Origin: Alphaproteobacteria bacterium
Lineage (GTDB): Bacteria; Pseudomonadota; Alphaproteobacteria; Micavibrionales; Micavibrionaceae
Assembly: GCA_002701555.1 (NCBI GenBank)
Contig: NZVS01000030.1
Span: forward strand, 1-16,479
DNA length: 16,479 bases
Direction of reading: 5' to 3'
Of the stretch, positions 1 to 7,658 are shown one piece after another. The notes under the pieces are model-generated. The model searched no databases and was not told the origin of the DNA. It saw nothing but the letters and a program-made list of their open reading frames with translations. How positions within the stretch are numbered: the first letter of the stretch is position 1; the number at the start of each line of letters is the position of its first letter. A program made the translations under genes and the position numbers.

Positions 1-2
1 AG

Positions 3-725
3 ACCCTGTATCATGAGGGTGGCCATGTCCTGCATGGGCTTTTGGGTGCAAATACAAAATACAAATCCATGGCCGGCACAGCAGGAACACCAGATTTTAC
101 TGAGCTCCAGTCACAAGTGCAAGAAAACTGGATCGGGCAGCCGGCAACTGCAAAGCTGTTGATGAAACATTACCAGACAGGCGAGGCGCCATCCGATGAG
201 CTGATGGAGCGCTGGGTCGCATCGCGTAACTTCCTGGCGTCCAGTGATTTGCTAATGGCCACGCAAAATGCCTGGATGGACATGATGATCCACCAGAAAA
301 CGCCGGAAGAGCTTACATCTTTGGAAGAATTATTTGAAGAATCCAAGCAGGTTAATCCATATGCGGCGCATGTGCGTGCCTACCCGCTAAACTGGTTTTC
401 ACATCCATTTAGTTCCCCTTTATCGCAATATGCAGCCGGGTATTACGGTTATACCTGGTCGCAGGCGCTTGATTCTGATGCGTTTAAGCCATTTGAAAAT
501 GACCCTTATAACCCTGAAATGGCGGCCAAATTAAAAAAGCTTTACCAGCAAGGCTCATCTCTTCCTTATGATGAAATCTACCGTGAGTATCGCGGAAAGG
601 ATATGGAGCTTGGTGCGATGTTTGAGCGGGTCGGCATTCCCGATAAAGACATTGATCTGGAAGAAATCGGCATGGCTAGTGACGCAGAATTTGAAGATAA
701 GAAATTGGCGCCCGGTTTAGGCTAA
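3..725 (+). CDS. M3-family zinc oligopeptidase, C-terminal part (5' end outside window)
   Basis: The reading frame is open from the first complete codon at position 3, so this is the tail of a longer gene. An in-frame TTG at 42 is not a credible start because conserved sequence precedes it. Bases 12-26 encode HEGGH, the HExxH zinc/catalytic motif of M3 peptidases (thimet oligopeptidase, PrlC and Dcp group). It is followed by the family pattern DFTELQSQ, whose Glu is the third zinc ligand. Further on, SHPFSSPLSQYAAGYYGY matches the His/Tyr substrate-binding block, and WSQALDSDAF and YREYRGKDMELGAMFERVGI match the usual C-terminus. Known family role: cytosolic cleavage of short peptides, for example degraded signal peptides. 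Oddities are Gly in place of the usual Phe in HEFGH, and one extra residue between HExxH and the zinc-binding Glu. The gene converges on the CDF gene with a 9-bp gap and looks unrelated to the glycan locus. Confidence 0.93.
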   Translation, partial: TLYHEGGHVLHGLLGANTKYKSMAGTAGTPDFTELQSQVQENWIGQPATAKLLMKHYQTGEAPSDELMERWVASRNFLASSDLLMATQNAWMDMMIHQKTPEELTSLEELFEESKQVNPYAAHVRAYPLNWFSHPFSSPLSQYAAGYYGYTWSQALDSDAFKPFENDPYNPEMAAKLKKLYQQGSSLPYDEIYREYRGKDMELGAMFERVGIPDKDIDLEEIGMASDAEFEDKKLAPGLG

Positions 726-734
726 CATCAACAC

Positions 735-1637
735 TTAGCAAATATCAGGCGCATCACCGCAAGGTTTGTTTTCAAATTCCAGTGTGGAATGGGAAATCCC
801 GTATGTGTCATGGAGAAGCCGCTTTAATGCGATTTTGATGCTATCCATTTGGGAAATATCTTGTAAGACAACATGCGCTTCCAAAGCGATTTTGTTCTCA
901 TCGACCTGCCAGATATGGACATGGTGCACATTTTCCACACCTTGGATTTTTTCCATTTCGCCAATAACATCTTTTCGATCAAGATGCGCGGGTGAGCCCT
1001 CCATGAGAAGGTGGATAACGTCCCTCATCTGGTCCAGCCCGTGCCATAATATATAAGCCGCTATAACTAGGGTAATGACCGTATCCGTCCAGACCCAGCC
1101 ATAAAGGAGAATAAGCGTCCCACTGATAATTACGCCGACGGATGCCAAAGCATCAGTCAGATTATGAATGAAAGCGGCCTTCATATTCATGCTGGTTTTG
1201 GAGTGCCTGTAGGTCAAAAAAGCGGTGTATATATCGACAATAAGGGCAATTCCTGCAACGCCGATGACGGCCCATCCGACAATGGGTTCGGGTGCATAAA
1301 AACGCTTAATGGCCTCATAAACCAGAAATAGTCCCAGTATTACAAGTGTTGTCAGATTTATCAGGGCCCCAATGGTTTCGGCGCGCTTATACCCGAAGCT
1401 TTTTGCTTCATCAGCAGGTTTTTTGCCTATTTTTAAGGCAATAAGTGCAATCCACAAAGCAGCTGCGTCTGAGAAATTATGGAGCGCGTCAGCGATAAGT
1501 GCGAGAGAGCCTGAAAGAAATCCCCCGATAAGCTGGGCAAGTGTCAAAACCATATTGGCAATGATGGCGCGAATGAGGCTTTTTTCACTGCCTGTATCGA
1601 TGTCGCCATGATGGTGATGATGTGCGCAACCAGCCAT
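735..1637 (-). CDS. Cation diffusion facilitator (CDF) zinc/divalent cation efflux transporter
   Basis: A 300-residue inner-membrane antiporter expected to export Zn2+ (possibly Cd2+ or Co2+) in exchange for protons; length is normal for CzcD/ZitB-like proteins. About six hydrophobic segments lie between residues 21 and 200. The two metal-site motifs are both HxxxD: HNFSD at 53-57 in TM2 and HNLTD at 158-162 in TM5, the arrangement typical of zinc-type CDFs. The cytoplasmic C-terminal domain follows MEGSP (212-216) and carries the HHVHIWQVDENKIALEAHVV block near 238-257. The N-terminus has five consecutive His (6-10), a probable metal-sensing or binding tail. The ATG lies one base after the stop of the upstream epimerase gene, so it is probably translationally coupled and belongs to the glycan operon as its last gene. 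A functional link to the glycan is not evident. Substrate metal is inferred from the motifs only. Confidence 0.93.
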   Translation of the reverse strand: MAGCAHHHHHGDIDTGSEKSLIRAIIANMVLTLAQLIGGFLSGSLALIADALHNFSDAAALWIALIALKIGKKPADEAKSFGYKRAETIGALINLTTLVILGLFLVYEAIKRFYAPEPIVGWAVIGVAGIALIVDIYTAFLTYRHSKTSMNMKAAFIHNLTDALASVGVIISGTLILLYGWVWTDTVITLVIAAYILWHGLDQMRDVIHLLMEGSPAHLDRKDVIGEMEKIQGVENVHHVHIWQVDENKIALEAHVVLQDISQMDSIKIALKRLLHDTYGISHSTLEFENKPCGDAPDIC

Positions 1638-1638
1638 A

Positions 1639-2634
1639 TCAGATTTTATAGTAGGATTTGAACCAATCGATAAAACGTGGCACTCCCACCGAAATCGGTG
1701 TAGTAGGTTCGTATCCTGTCAGCTCTGTGGTCTCTGTGACATCGGCGTAAGTTTCCTTCACATCACCAGGTTGCATTGGCAGGAATTCAATATCTGCCTT
1801 TTTACCCATTTCTTTTTCAATAATATGGATAAAATCCATTAGTTTTTCCGATTTTGTATTTCCAATATTTAAAACGCGTTGCGGTGGTGTCTTTTCATTA
1901 ACGCGTTGCGGTGGGTTGTCAAGACAGCCAATTACGCCTGTGACGATATCATCAATATAGGTAAAATCCCGCTTCATATCGCCGTTGTTAAAAACAGGGA
2001 GTTTTTTACCCTCTGCAATTGCCTTGGCAAATATGAAAAGAGCCATGTCCGGGCGTCCCCAAGGACCATAAACAGTAAAAAAGCGTAATCCTGTTTGCGC
2101 GATGTTATAAAGATGCGCGTATGAGTAGCTCATGAGTTCGCATGAGCGCTTAGTCGCTGCATAAAGGGATGACGGTTTACACACCTCATCCTTAACAGAA
2201 AACGGCATTTTTTCATTGCCCCCATATACTGATGAGGACGACGCATAAACTAAATGTTCAAAATTTTCTGTATGGCGGCACATCTCCATAATAGTCAGAT
2301 GGCCCATACAATTGCTGTTGATATAACTGTAAGGATCTTCAAGTGAATAGCGCACACCTGCCTGCGCAGCCAAATGTATTACCCGCCTGAAAGGCCCTTT
2401 TTCTGACCAGATTTTTGTCAGGCCCTCACGGTCGGAAATGTCACCTTTCACAAAGGAAAAATTCTCAAAATTGTCAAGCTCCTGCAGACGGTCCTTCTTT
2501 AATTGAACATCATAATAATCGTTGAGGTTATCAAGCCCAACCACGTGTTCGCCACGTTGAAGAAGGCGTATTGCTGTATTAAAGCCGATAAATCCTGCGG
2601 CACCTGTTACGAGAATGGGATTGTCTTTTGTCAT
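1639..2634 (-). CDS. UDP-uronate 4-epimerase (UDP-glucuronate 4-epimerase-like extended SDR)
   Basis: An NAD-dependent extended short-chain dehydrogenase that inverts C4 of a UDP-sugar acid in the cytoplasm. The Rossmann motif GAAGFIG sits at 11-17, followed by GLDNLNDYYDVQLKKDRL at 33-50, the characteristic start of UDP-glucuronate 4-epimerases of the CapI/GAE type. HLAAQAGVRYS is at 87-97, ASSSSVYG at 131-138, catalytic Y158xxxK162, and RFFTVYGPWGRPDMALF at 184-200. Length (331) is normal. The neighbouring dehydrogenase looks like a UDP-HexNAc type, so the natural substrate may be a UDP-N-acetylhexosaminuronic acid instead of UDP-GlcA; sequence reading alone cannot settle this. The loop before LNIGN contains PPQRV twice (241-245, 250-254), encoded by a DNA repeat. 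The gene follows the dehydrogenase by 9 bp and abuts the CDF gene by 1 bp. Confidence 0.88.
   Translation of the reverse strand: MTKDNPILVTGAAGFIGFNTAIRLLQRGEHVVGLDNLNDYYDVQLKKDRLQELDNFENFSFVKGDISDREGLTKIWSEKGPFRRVIHLAAQAGVRYSLEDPYSYINSNCMGHLTIMEMCRHTENFEHLVYASSSSVYGGNEKMPFSVKDEVCKPSSLYAATKRSCELMSYSYAHLYNIAQTGLRFFTVYGPWGRPDMALFIFAKAIAEGKKLPVFNNGDMKRDFTYIDDIVTGVIGCLDNPPQRVNEKTPPQRVLNIGNTKSEKLMDFIHIIEKEMGKKADIEFLPMQPGDVKETYADVTETTELTGYEPTTPISVGVPRFIDWFKSYYKI
1873..1914. repeat. 15-bp direct repeat inside the epimerase gene
   Basis: AACGCGTTGCGGTGG occurs perfectly at 1873-1887 and 1900-1914, with a 27-bp period. The spacing is a multiple of three, so the protein carries PPQRV twice, nine residues apart. 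Similarity stops at both repeat edges. The repeat lies in a loop of variable length in this epimerase family, just before the conserved NIGN strand. Confidence 0.85.
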
Positions 2635-2643
2635 TTCTTTTTC

Positions 2644-3921
2644 TTATAATGTTTTGTAATGAAAATTACCGTCCAAATTTTGCTTACGCCATATACCTTT
2701 AAGGTCATACAAAACACCTTCGTCCTTTATTAAGGCGGCAATCTGATTTGCGTTCAGATCTTTATAAATTTTGTGTCCCACCGTTAGTGCAATACAGTCG
2801 TAATTCTCACTTGATGGAAGCTTTGCAAGGATTTCAATGCCATATTCGTGCTTTACCTCATCCGGTATCGCGTGGGGATCGTGGATATCCACGGAAATGC
2901 CCTTTGCTTTTAAAGCATTACAAATATCAATTACTTTGGTATTACGAATATCATTTATGTTTTCTTTGAAGGTAAAGCCCAAAAGTAGAATACGCGGATT
3001 TTCAACGCCTTCTACTGATGAAGCCAAAGCATCTGCAACGAATTGTCCCATGGAGTCATTTATCTGACGGCCTGAAAGAATAACTTTTGGTTCATGTCCA
3101 ATCTCTGTAGCGCAGTGAGCCAGATAATAAGGGTCGACACCTATACAGTGACCGCCGACAAGCCCGGGTGTGAAGGGAAGAAAATTCCACTTTGTTTGTG
3201 CTGCTTCAATAACATCATAAGAAGACAGGCCAAGCTTATTTAATATCATTGTCACTTCATTTATAAATGCAACATTGATGTCGCGCTGTGCGTTCTCAAT
3301 AGCCTTAGATGCTTCGGCTGTGCGGATATCGCGAGCCTTAAAAATGTTATTATTGTTCACAAGCCCGTAAATCTCAGCCAGCAAATCAGTCACCTCATCA
3401 GTTTGGCCTGAGACAACTTTCGTAATGTGTTCTAGTGTGTGTTCGGCATCACCCGGATTTATACGTTCAGGAGAATAGCCAAGGAAGAAATCTTTTCCGC
3501 ATTTAAGGCCGCTTTCTTTTTCAAGCAATGTACCGCAAATATCTTCGGTAACACCTGGATAGACCGTACTTTCATAAACGACGATATCGCCTTTTTTAAG
3601 TTGGGCAGCCAGCATTTTTGTGGCGGCGCGTACAGGCCCCAAATCAGGATCGTTATTTTCATCCAGAGGTGTAGGAACGGTTACAATCAGGACGTTACAA
3701 TCCTTCAAATCGGAAGTATCAAAGGAAAAGCGGCACGTTGTTCCGCGCAAATCAGATTGGCGGATTTCACGGTTTCTGTCCCAGCCTTCGCGTAGTTCGT
3801 TGACCCGCGCTTCGCTTATATCAAAACCAACAGTTGGCATATATTTTGATAAACGTACGGCAAGAGGCATGCCGACGTAGCCAAGACCGATAACGCCAAT
3901 GCGGCAATCTTTAATGTTCAT
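2644..3921 (-). CDS. tviB: UDP-N-acetylhexosamine 6-dehydrogenase, TviB/WbpO/VipA type
   Basis: Oxidises C6 of a UDP-N-acetylhexosamine to the uronic acid using two NAD+. The N-terminal dinucleotide-binding motif is GLGYVG at 12-17 with Asp34 ending the second strand. TVPTPLDENNDPDLGP (81-96) and LGYSPERINPGD (147-158) are typical of the TviB/WbpO branch rather than the UDP-glucose dehydrogenase (Ugd) branch. The catalytic region shows K206 in EASKAIENAQRDINVAFINE (203-222) and the nucleophile C259 in GLVGGHCIGVDPYYL. The C-terminal UDP-binding domain completes the normal length of 425. It lies 3 bp after the SGNH-like gene and 9 bp before the epimerase gene, as in Vi-antigen-type loci where the two enzymes act in series to make a GalNAcA-like precursor. 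Family assignment is strong. The choice between UDP-GlcNAc and UDP-GalNAc as substrate is inference. Confidence 0.92.
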   Translation of the reverse strand: MNIKDCRIGVIGLGYVGMPLAVRLSKYMPTVGFDISEARVNELREGWDRNREIRQSDLRGTTCRFSFDTSDLKDCNVLIVTVPTPLDENNDPDLGPVRAATKMLAAQLKKGDIVVYESTVYPGVTEDICGTLLEKESGLKCGKDFFLGYSPERINPGDAEHTLEHITKVVSGQTDEVTDLLAEIYGLVNNNNIFKARDIRTAEASKAIENAQRDINVAFINEVTMILNKLGLSSYDVIEAAQTKWNFLPFTPGLVGGHCIGVDPYYLAHCATEIGHEPKVILSGRQINDSMGQFVADALASSVEGVENPRILLLGFTFKENINDIRNTKVIDICNALKAKGISVDIHDPHAIPDEVKHEYGIEILAKLPSSENYDCIALTVGHKIYKDLNANQIAALIKDEGVLYDLKGIWRKQNLDGNFHYKTL

Positions 3922-3924
3922 TCT

Positions 3925-4986
3925 TTATATGCCTTCCTTTTCGAGTTGAATATAGGCATTCACTTTTTGCGTTAAAGCGTTCGTTTGGTCAAGTATATTC
4001 TGGTCAGTAAGGCGTCCTTTGTTGTCCGCCATCCATTCTAAGATTCTGGTATTCATGTCCTCGTGATAGTGCTGGAGGTCTTTATACATGTCCAGATTTC
4101 GGGTTTCTGGGAATACGGTATCAAAGGCAAAAAGCTTTGCGTTCTTTTGGTTTTGCAGAATTCCAACCAAGTGTAGACGCATTTCCATCAGGCGATTAAA
4201 TTCTTCCTGAGAAATATTTGCATAGTAATGAGTGGAATAGGGCGGAATAAATAATAAAAACTCGATATTTGAATGAACCATAAGGGTTTTAACCAGCACA
4301 TCGTCAATATTTGGAAAATTTATGCAGTCACAGGATGTAAAATTCTTTTCAGTAAAGCCAGGATTTTGCTTTTTTAAAATGTCGCCTTTTCCAAAAGACG
4401 TTTTGTACTCATCAAACCATGACCGCGCTCGCTCGTAAGGCTTGCCTGAAGTTGTCAGTTCAGAAAATTTTCCAAGCATGTCAAAGCTGAGGATTGGAGA
4501 GATATCATTTAGGGGCGCGTCATCATATAATGTATCGGGGAAAAATTTTTTATTTTCATCGCGGTCGGATGACAGCATTTGTTCGGCATAAGAGGTATGA
4601 ATACCAATTATGATACGTTTTACACTATCAGATACCGAAACCGCGCGTTCTATAAGCTTTGCCTGCTCATGGGGAAGAGAGCCAGCCATTGTCAGTTGAA
4701 GTGTACCTTTCCCGCCAAAGGCATCAGTTGCGGCCTGTGGCAGGAAATTTTGTGAATGTGAGGTACCTAAAATGAGGGTATCACAGCATTGCTCGTTTTT
4801 GAGCAAACGGTTGATATATCCCGCATTCTGGTAGCGCCCATCGGGGAGATACCTGTCTTCATAAAAAAAGGATTTATGAAGTATCTGATAGGGATCAAGG
4901 ACAATTAGCAAAGCGCCAAGTAATACCCCCATCCCAAAAGTAGAGATAATAAAGATTTGTAAATATGATTTTGAGATTTTGTTCAT
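3925..4986 (-). CDS. SGNH-hydrolase-like membrane-anchored protein, partner of the MBOAT acyltransferase
   Basis: A 353-residue protein with one N-terminal hydrophobic segment (about 9-30) followed by a soluble domain, so probably anchored in the inner membrane with its body in the periplasm. GTSHSQNF (74-81) resembles the nucleophile block of SGNH/DltD/AlgX-like proteins, with Ser76 or Ser78 as candidate nucleophile. DLQHYHEDMN (303-312) resembles the C-terminal Asp-x-x-His block that completes the triad. Four cysteines occur as two close pairs (67-68 and 219, 221) and could form disulfides if periplasmic. The gene starts 5 bp after the MBOAT gene, the usual arrangement for an acetyl-transfer pair in which the MBOAT protein moves acetyl groups across the membrane and the SGNH-like protein hands them to the glycan. 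I infer the role from motif pattern and position, with no specific family name recognised. Confidence 0.72.
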   Translation of the reverse strand: MNKISKSYLQIFIISTFGMGVLLGALLIVLDPYQILHKSFFYEDRYLPDGRYQNAGYINRLLKNEQCCDTLILGTSHSQNFLPQAATDAFGGKGTLQLTMAGSLPHEQAKLIERAVSVSDSVKRIIIGIHTSYAEQMLSSDRDENKKFFPDTLYDDAPLNDISPILSFDMLGKFSELTTSGKPYERARSWFDEYKTSFGKGDILKKQNPGFTEKNFTSCDCINFPNIDDVLVKTLMVHSNIEFLLFIPPYSTHYYANISQEEFNRLMEMRLHLVGILQNQKNAKLFAFDTVFPETRNLDMYKDLQHYHEDMNTRILEWMADNKGRLTDQNILDQTNALTQKVNAYIQLEKEGI

Positions 4987-4991
4987 AATAT

Positions 4992-6515
4992 CTAAAATTG
5001 AAAATACAAAAATTCACTAACTCGCTGCATCGAAAAAAGGGCAATAACAAATGCCAGTCCGGCAACTCCGGCATAGAGTTTAAATCTTTTTGAGTTCTGG
5101 GCTATACCGTAGCCGCCCATGCCTTCGCGTCCGTAATAAAGCTGCATAGAATTGGGTAGTAGGATACAAATCAGGTATCCTGCAAAAAGCCAGGGCAGGC
5201 TCCAGGCAGAATTATTCAGCCATAAATCGCCGTCACTCGCGAGCCTGATCCAACCAGTGCCATTATGTGACAAAACAGAATCAAAAATCTGGCGAGGTAC
5301 AACAACCCCATTAAAGCCAAACATCGCTTTAAGCATATTCAATGCTATGTCAAAGTTTTCCGCGCGAAAGAAAACCCAGCCTACAACAACTGCCATCAAG
5401 GTTAATATATGTGCAAAGGCAGTAAATGAGGCACCGCCTTTTATAAAAGTTAGGTATTTTACTCTCACTAAGGAGAAAATATGGTTGATAATCAGATAAA
5501 TACCGTGTAGCACGCCCCAGAAAATAAATGTCCATCCGGCACCATGCCATAGCCCCGCCAAAAACATTGTCATCATTAAATTAGCAGTTTGCTGTGAAGC
5601 GCGTACACGATTACCGCCTAAAGGGATGTAAATGTAATCACGAAAAAAGCGTGACATGGTGATATGCCAGCGGCGCCAGAAATCACTGATACTGATAGCC
5701 TTATAGGGTGAAAAAAAGTTATAGGGTAGATAAATTCCAAAAAGGGCTGCAAGCCCCAATGCCATGTCACTGTATCCGCTGAAATCAAAATATAGTTGGA
5801 ACGTATAGGCAAGAGCGCCCGTCCATCCGTCAAAAAAACTGAGATTTGAGTCATCAGCGCGTTCGAACATCGGTGTGGCATAGCCTGCAAATTGGTCGGC
5901 CAGCACCACTTTTTTAAATAAACCTACAGAAAACAGGCTTAATCCCATCGCCATATTGGTATAAAAATTTTTATGCCCTTCGAAATCCCTGAACTGGGGT
6001 AGCATTTCCTTTGCATGGACAATAGGCCCCGCAATCAGTTGCGGAAAAAATGACACAAAAAGCGCATAATCGCGAAAACCCGCAAGTTCAATTTTTTTCT
6101 TATATAAATCGAGAAGATAAGTAATTTGCTGGAAAGTGAAAAAGGATATGCCAAGCGGTAGAAAAATCTCACTAGGGCTAAAATCATATCCCGTTAGTGT
6201 AAAAATATTGGCAGCAAAAAACCCGGCATATTTGAAATAACCCAGAAGTCCCAGATTGCCTGCAACGCCTGCCCAGACAGCCGCCTTTTTCCATTTTTCG
6301 TTTTGGGTGATAAGATGTGCCGCTTCATAGTTAAAAACTATTGAAGCGATGATCAAAAAGACAAAAGGCGGATTCCAGTAAGAATAAAAAGCAAGTGATG
6401 CCAAAACCAAGAAGGACATGGCGGCCTGTAGCCACCCTATTTTTTGTAAGCCCCAAAATATAAAGTACGTAACAGGCAAAAACAAAAAGATGAAAATATA
6501 GGAGTTAAAAAGCAT
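4992..6515 (-). CDS. MBOAT-family membrane O-acyltransferase, AlgI-like
   Basis: A 507-residue polytopic inner-membrane protein of the usual AlgI length. Conserved blocks in order: FYSYWNP (43-49), LPLGISFFTFQQITYLLDLY (119-138), FFPQLIAGPIVHAKEMLPQF (156-175), FDFSGYSDMALG (243-254), SDFWRRWHITMSRFFRDYIYIPLGGNR (277-303), and FLAGLWHGAGWTFIFWGVLHG (318-338), where H324 corresponds to the catalytic histidine of AlgI. Known role: taking an acetyl group from a cytoplasmic donor and passing it across the membrane for O-acetylation of an extracellular polysaccharide. A Shine-Dalgarno-like GAAGG lies 8 nt before the ATG, just inside the 15-bp gap after the GT4 gene. The downstream SGNH-like protein is the probable acceptor partner. 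Whether the target is the uronic acid or the nonulosonic acid residue is unknown. Confidence 0.95.
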   Translation of the reverse strand: MLFNSYIFIFLFLPVTYFIFWGLQKIGWLQAAMSFLVLASLAFYSYWNPPFVFLIIASIVFNYEAAHLITQNEKWKKAAVWAGVAGNLGLLGYFKYAGFFAANIFTLTGYDFSPSEIFLPLGISFFTFQQITYLLDLYKKKIELAGFRDYALFVSFFPQLIAGPIVHAKEMLPQFRDFEGHKNFYTNMAMGLSLFSVGLFKKVVLADQFAGYATPMFERADDSNLSFFDGWTGALAYTFQLYFDFSGYSDMALGLAALFGIYLPYNFFSPYKAISISDFWRRWHITMSRFFRDYIYIPLGGNRVRASQQTANLMMTMFLAGLWHGAGWTFIFWGVLHGIYLIINHIFSLVRVKYLTFIKGGASFTAFAHILTLMAVVVGWVFFRAENFDIALNMLKAMFGFNGVVVPRQIFDSVLSHNGTGWIRLASDGDLWLNNSAWSLPWLFAGYLICILLPNSMQLYYGREGMGGYGIAQNSKRFKLYAGVAGLAFVIALFSMQRVSEFLYFQF

Positions 6516-6530
6516 CGATTTTGCCTTCGC

Positions 6531-7658
6531 TTATTTTAACGGCAATTCCTCTATGATTTTTTCAGAACGGCGAAGCCATGTGTAATTTTGTAAAAAATCT
6601 TCTTTTGCTGTCGCCCCGATTTGTGCGGCTTTGGTGGGGTTTTTTTGAATGGATTGAAGTACAGATACCCAGTCATCTACATCATCTGCTATACATAGAT
6701 AAGCATTTTTATCTGGTTTTAAGACCTCGTGAAGCACAGGAAGATCCGAAGATATCATCGGCTTACCGGTGGACATATATTCAAATATTTTTAGTGGCGA
6801 CATCCATTGCACGGTATTTCCACCTCCAGCCACCGAAACTTTTTTTTGATAGGGTGCAAGCAGAACATCAAAATGTTGTAAATAACGGCTTGCAGCATTG
6901 TGTGACATATGACCATAAAAATGAATATTTTCATGGGATTTAAGCTCATGTCTCCAATAAGTAAGGTCTTCATCTGTGCCTCCTACAATATGAAATTCCA
7001 TACCCGGCAATTGTTTGGCCGCATCAGCGATAATATCAATACCGCGCCCCTTATAAAGATGGCCCACATAGCCTACATTAATCTTACCCTTTACTTTTTC
7101 GAAAGGGGGCGGTGCAGATGTTTCCGGCAAAGGGTCAGCAGCGTCTGCCGCTATAATCATACGGTTACGCTCTATCCCAAACTTCGAAGTAATCTGGTCT
7201 TCAAGTGCCTTTGAAATAACCACCAGCCCGAGGCAATTTTTAGAAGCCATAAGACGTTTAAAAATTTTGGCAGCTGTTGGATTATTTTCCCAGGCATCAT
7301 GGCGTTCAAATAATGTCTTGATACCGAAAATACTGCAGAACCATGCCGTGAACAGGCAGCGGGAAAATACAAAATCGGCCTTTTCACGCTTTGCCAGTGC
7401 GGCATTTTTCATTGCGTAAAGAATAAGGCCTATGCGGGAGGAAAAGGGCGTATGCGGATTAAATTCAAAATTGGGTTTAACGCCATAAAGGTCATACACC
7501 TCCTGTTTTGAAAGATCGGAATCAGTCGCTTTCGGGCAGCATAATGTTACCTGATGTTCAAGATCGGCCAAGGCATGTGACATTTTCATCACGTGGACAC
7601 TATTGGCCGCCTTTGACGGCACGGGGGAGCCGGCGACATAAATAATCCGCATAGTCAT
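6531..7658 (-). CDS. GT4-family (GT-B fold) glycosyltransferase
   Basis: A 375-residue cytosolic retaining-type glycosyltransferase expected to add one sugar to the lipid-linked glycan. The N-terminal half begins with IIYVAGSPVPSKAANSVHV (5-23), typical of the acceptor domain with a Ser/Asn-rich loop. The linker VGYVGHLYKGRGID (195-208) opens the donor-binding domain, and SPLKIFEYMSTGKPMISSDL (287-306) is the nucleotide-sugar-binding segment around E293. The ATG at 7658 immediately follows the TAG of the propeller gene with no gap. A second ATG at 7652 (codon 3) is an equally plausible start: AAAGGA lies 4 nt before the first and 10 nt before the second. Donor and linkage cannot be read from sequence. 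Confidence 0.9.
   Translation of the reverse strand: MTMRIIYVAGSPVPSKAANSVHVMKMSHALADLEHQVTLCCPKATDSDLSKQEVYDLYGVKPNFEFNPHTPFSSRIGLILYAMKNAALAKREKADFVFSRCLFTAWFCSIFGIKTLFERHDAWENNPTAAKIFKRLMASKNCLGLVVISKALEDQITSKFGIERNRMIIAADAADPLPETSAPPPFEKVKGKINVGYVGHLYKGRGIDIIADAAKQLPGMEFHIVGGTDEDLTYWRHELKSHENIHFYGHMSHNAASRYLQHFDVLLAPYQKKVSVAGGGNTVQWMSPLKIFEYMSTGKPMISSDLPVLHEVLKPDKNAYLCIADDVDDWVSVLQSIQKNPTKAAQIGATAKEDFLQNYTWLRRSEKIIEELPLK

Noticed and set aside
42..725. A stand-alone 227-residue gene beginning with TTG at 42
   Set aside because: The frame stays open to position 3 and the upstream codons encode the conserved TLYHEGGHVLHGL zinc motif, so the TTG is an internal Leu codon of a truncated M3 peptidase.
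725..735. Bidirectional terminator between the convergent M3 peptidase and CDF genes
   Set aside because: Only 9 bp separate the genes and no GC-rich stem with T-run is visible there or just inside either 3' end.
766..1611. Plus-strand open frames antisense to the CDF gene
   Set aside because: They show no family motifs and mirror a well-supported transporter; the same holds for the other antisense frames over the dehydrogenase, MBOAT and GT genes.
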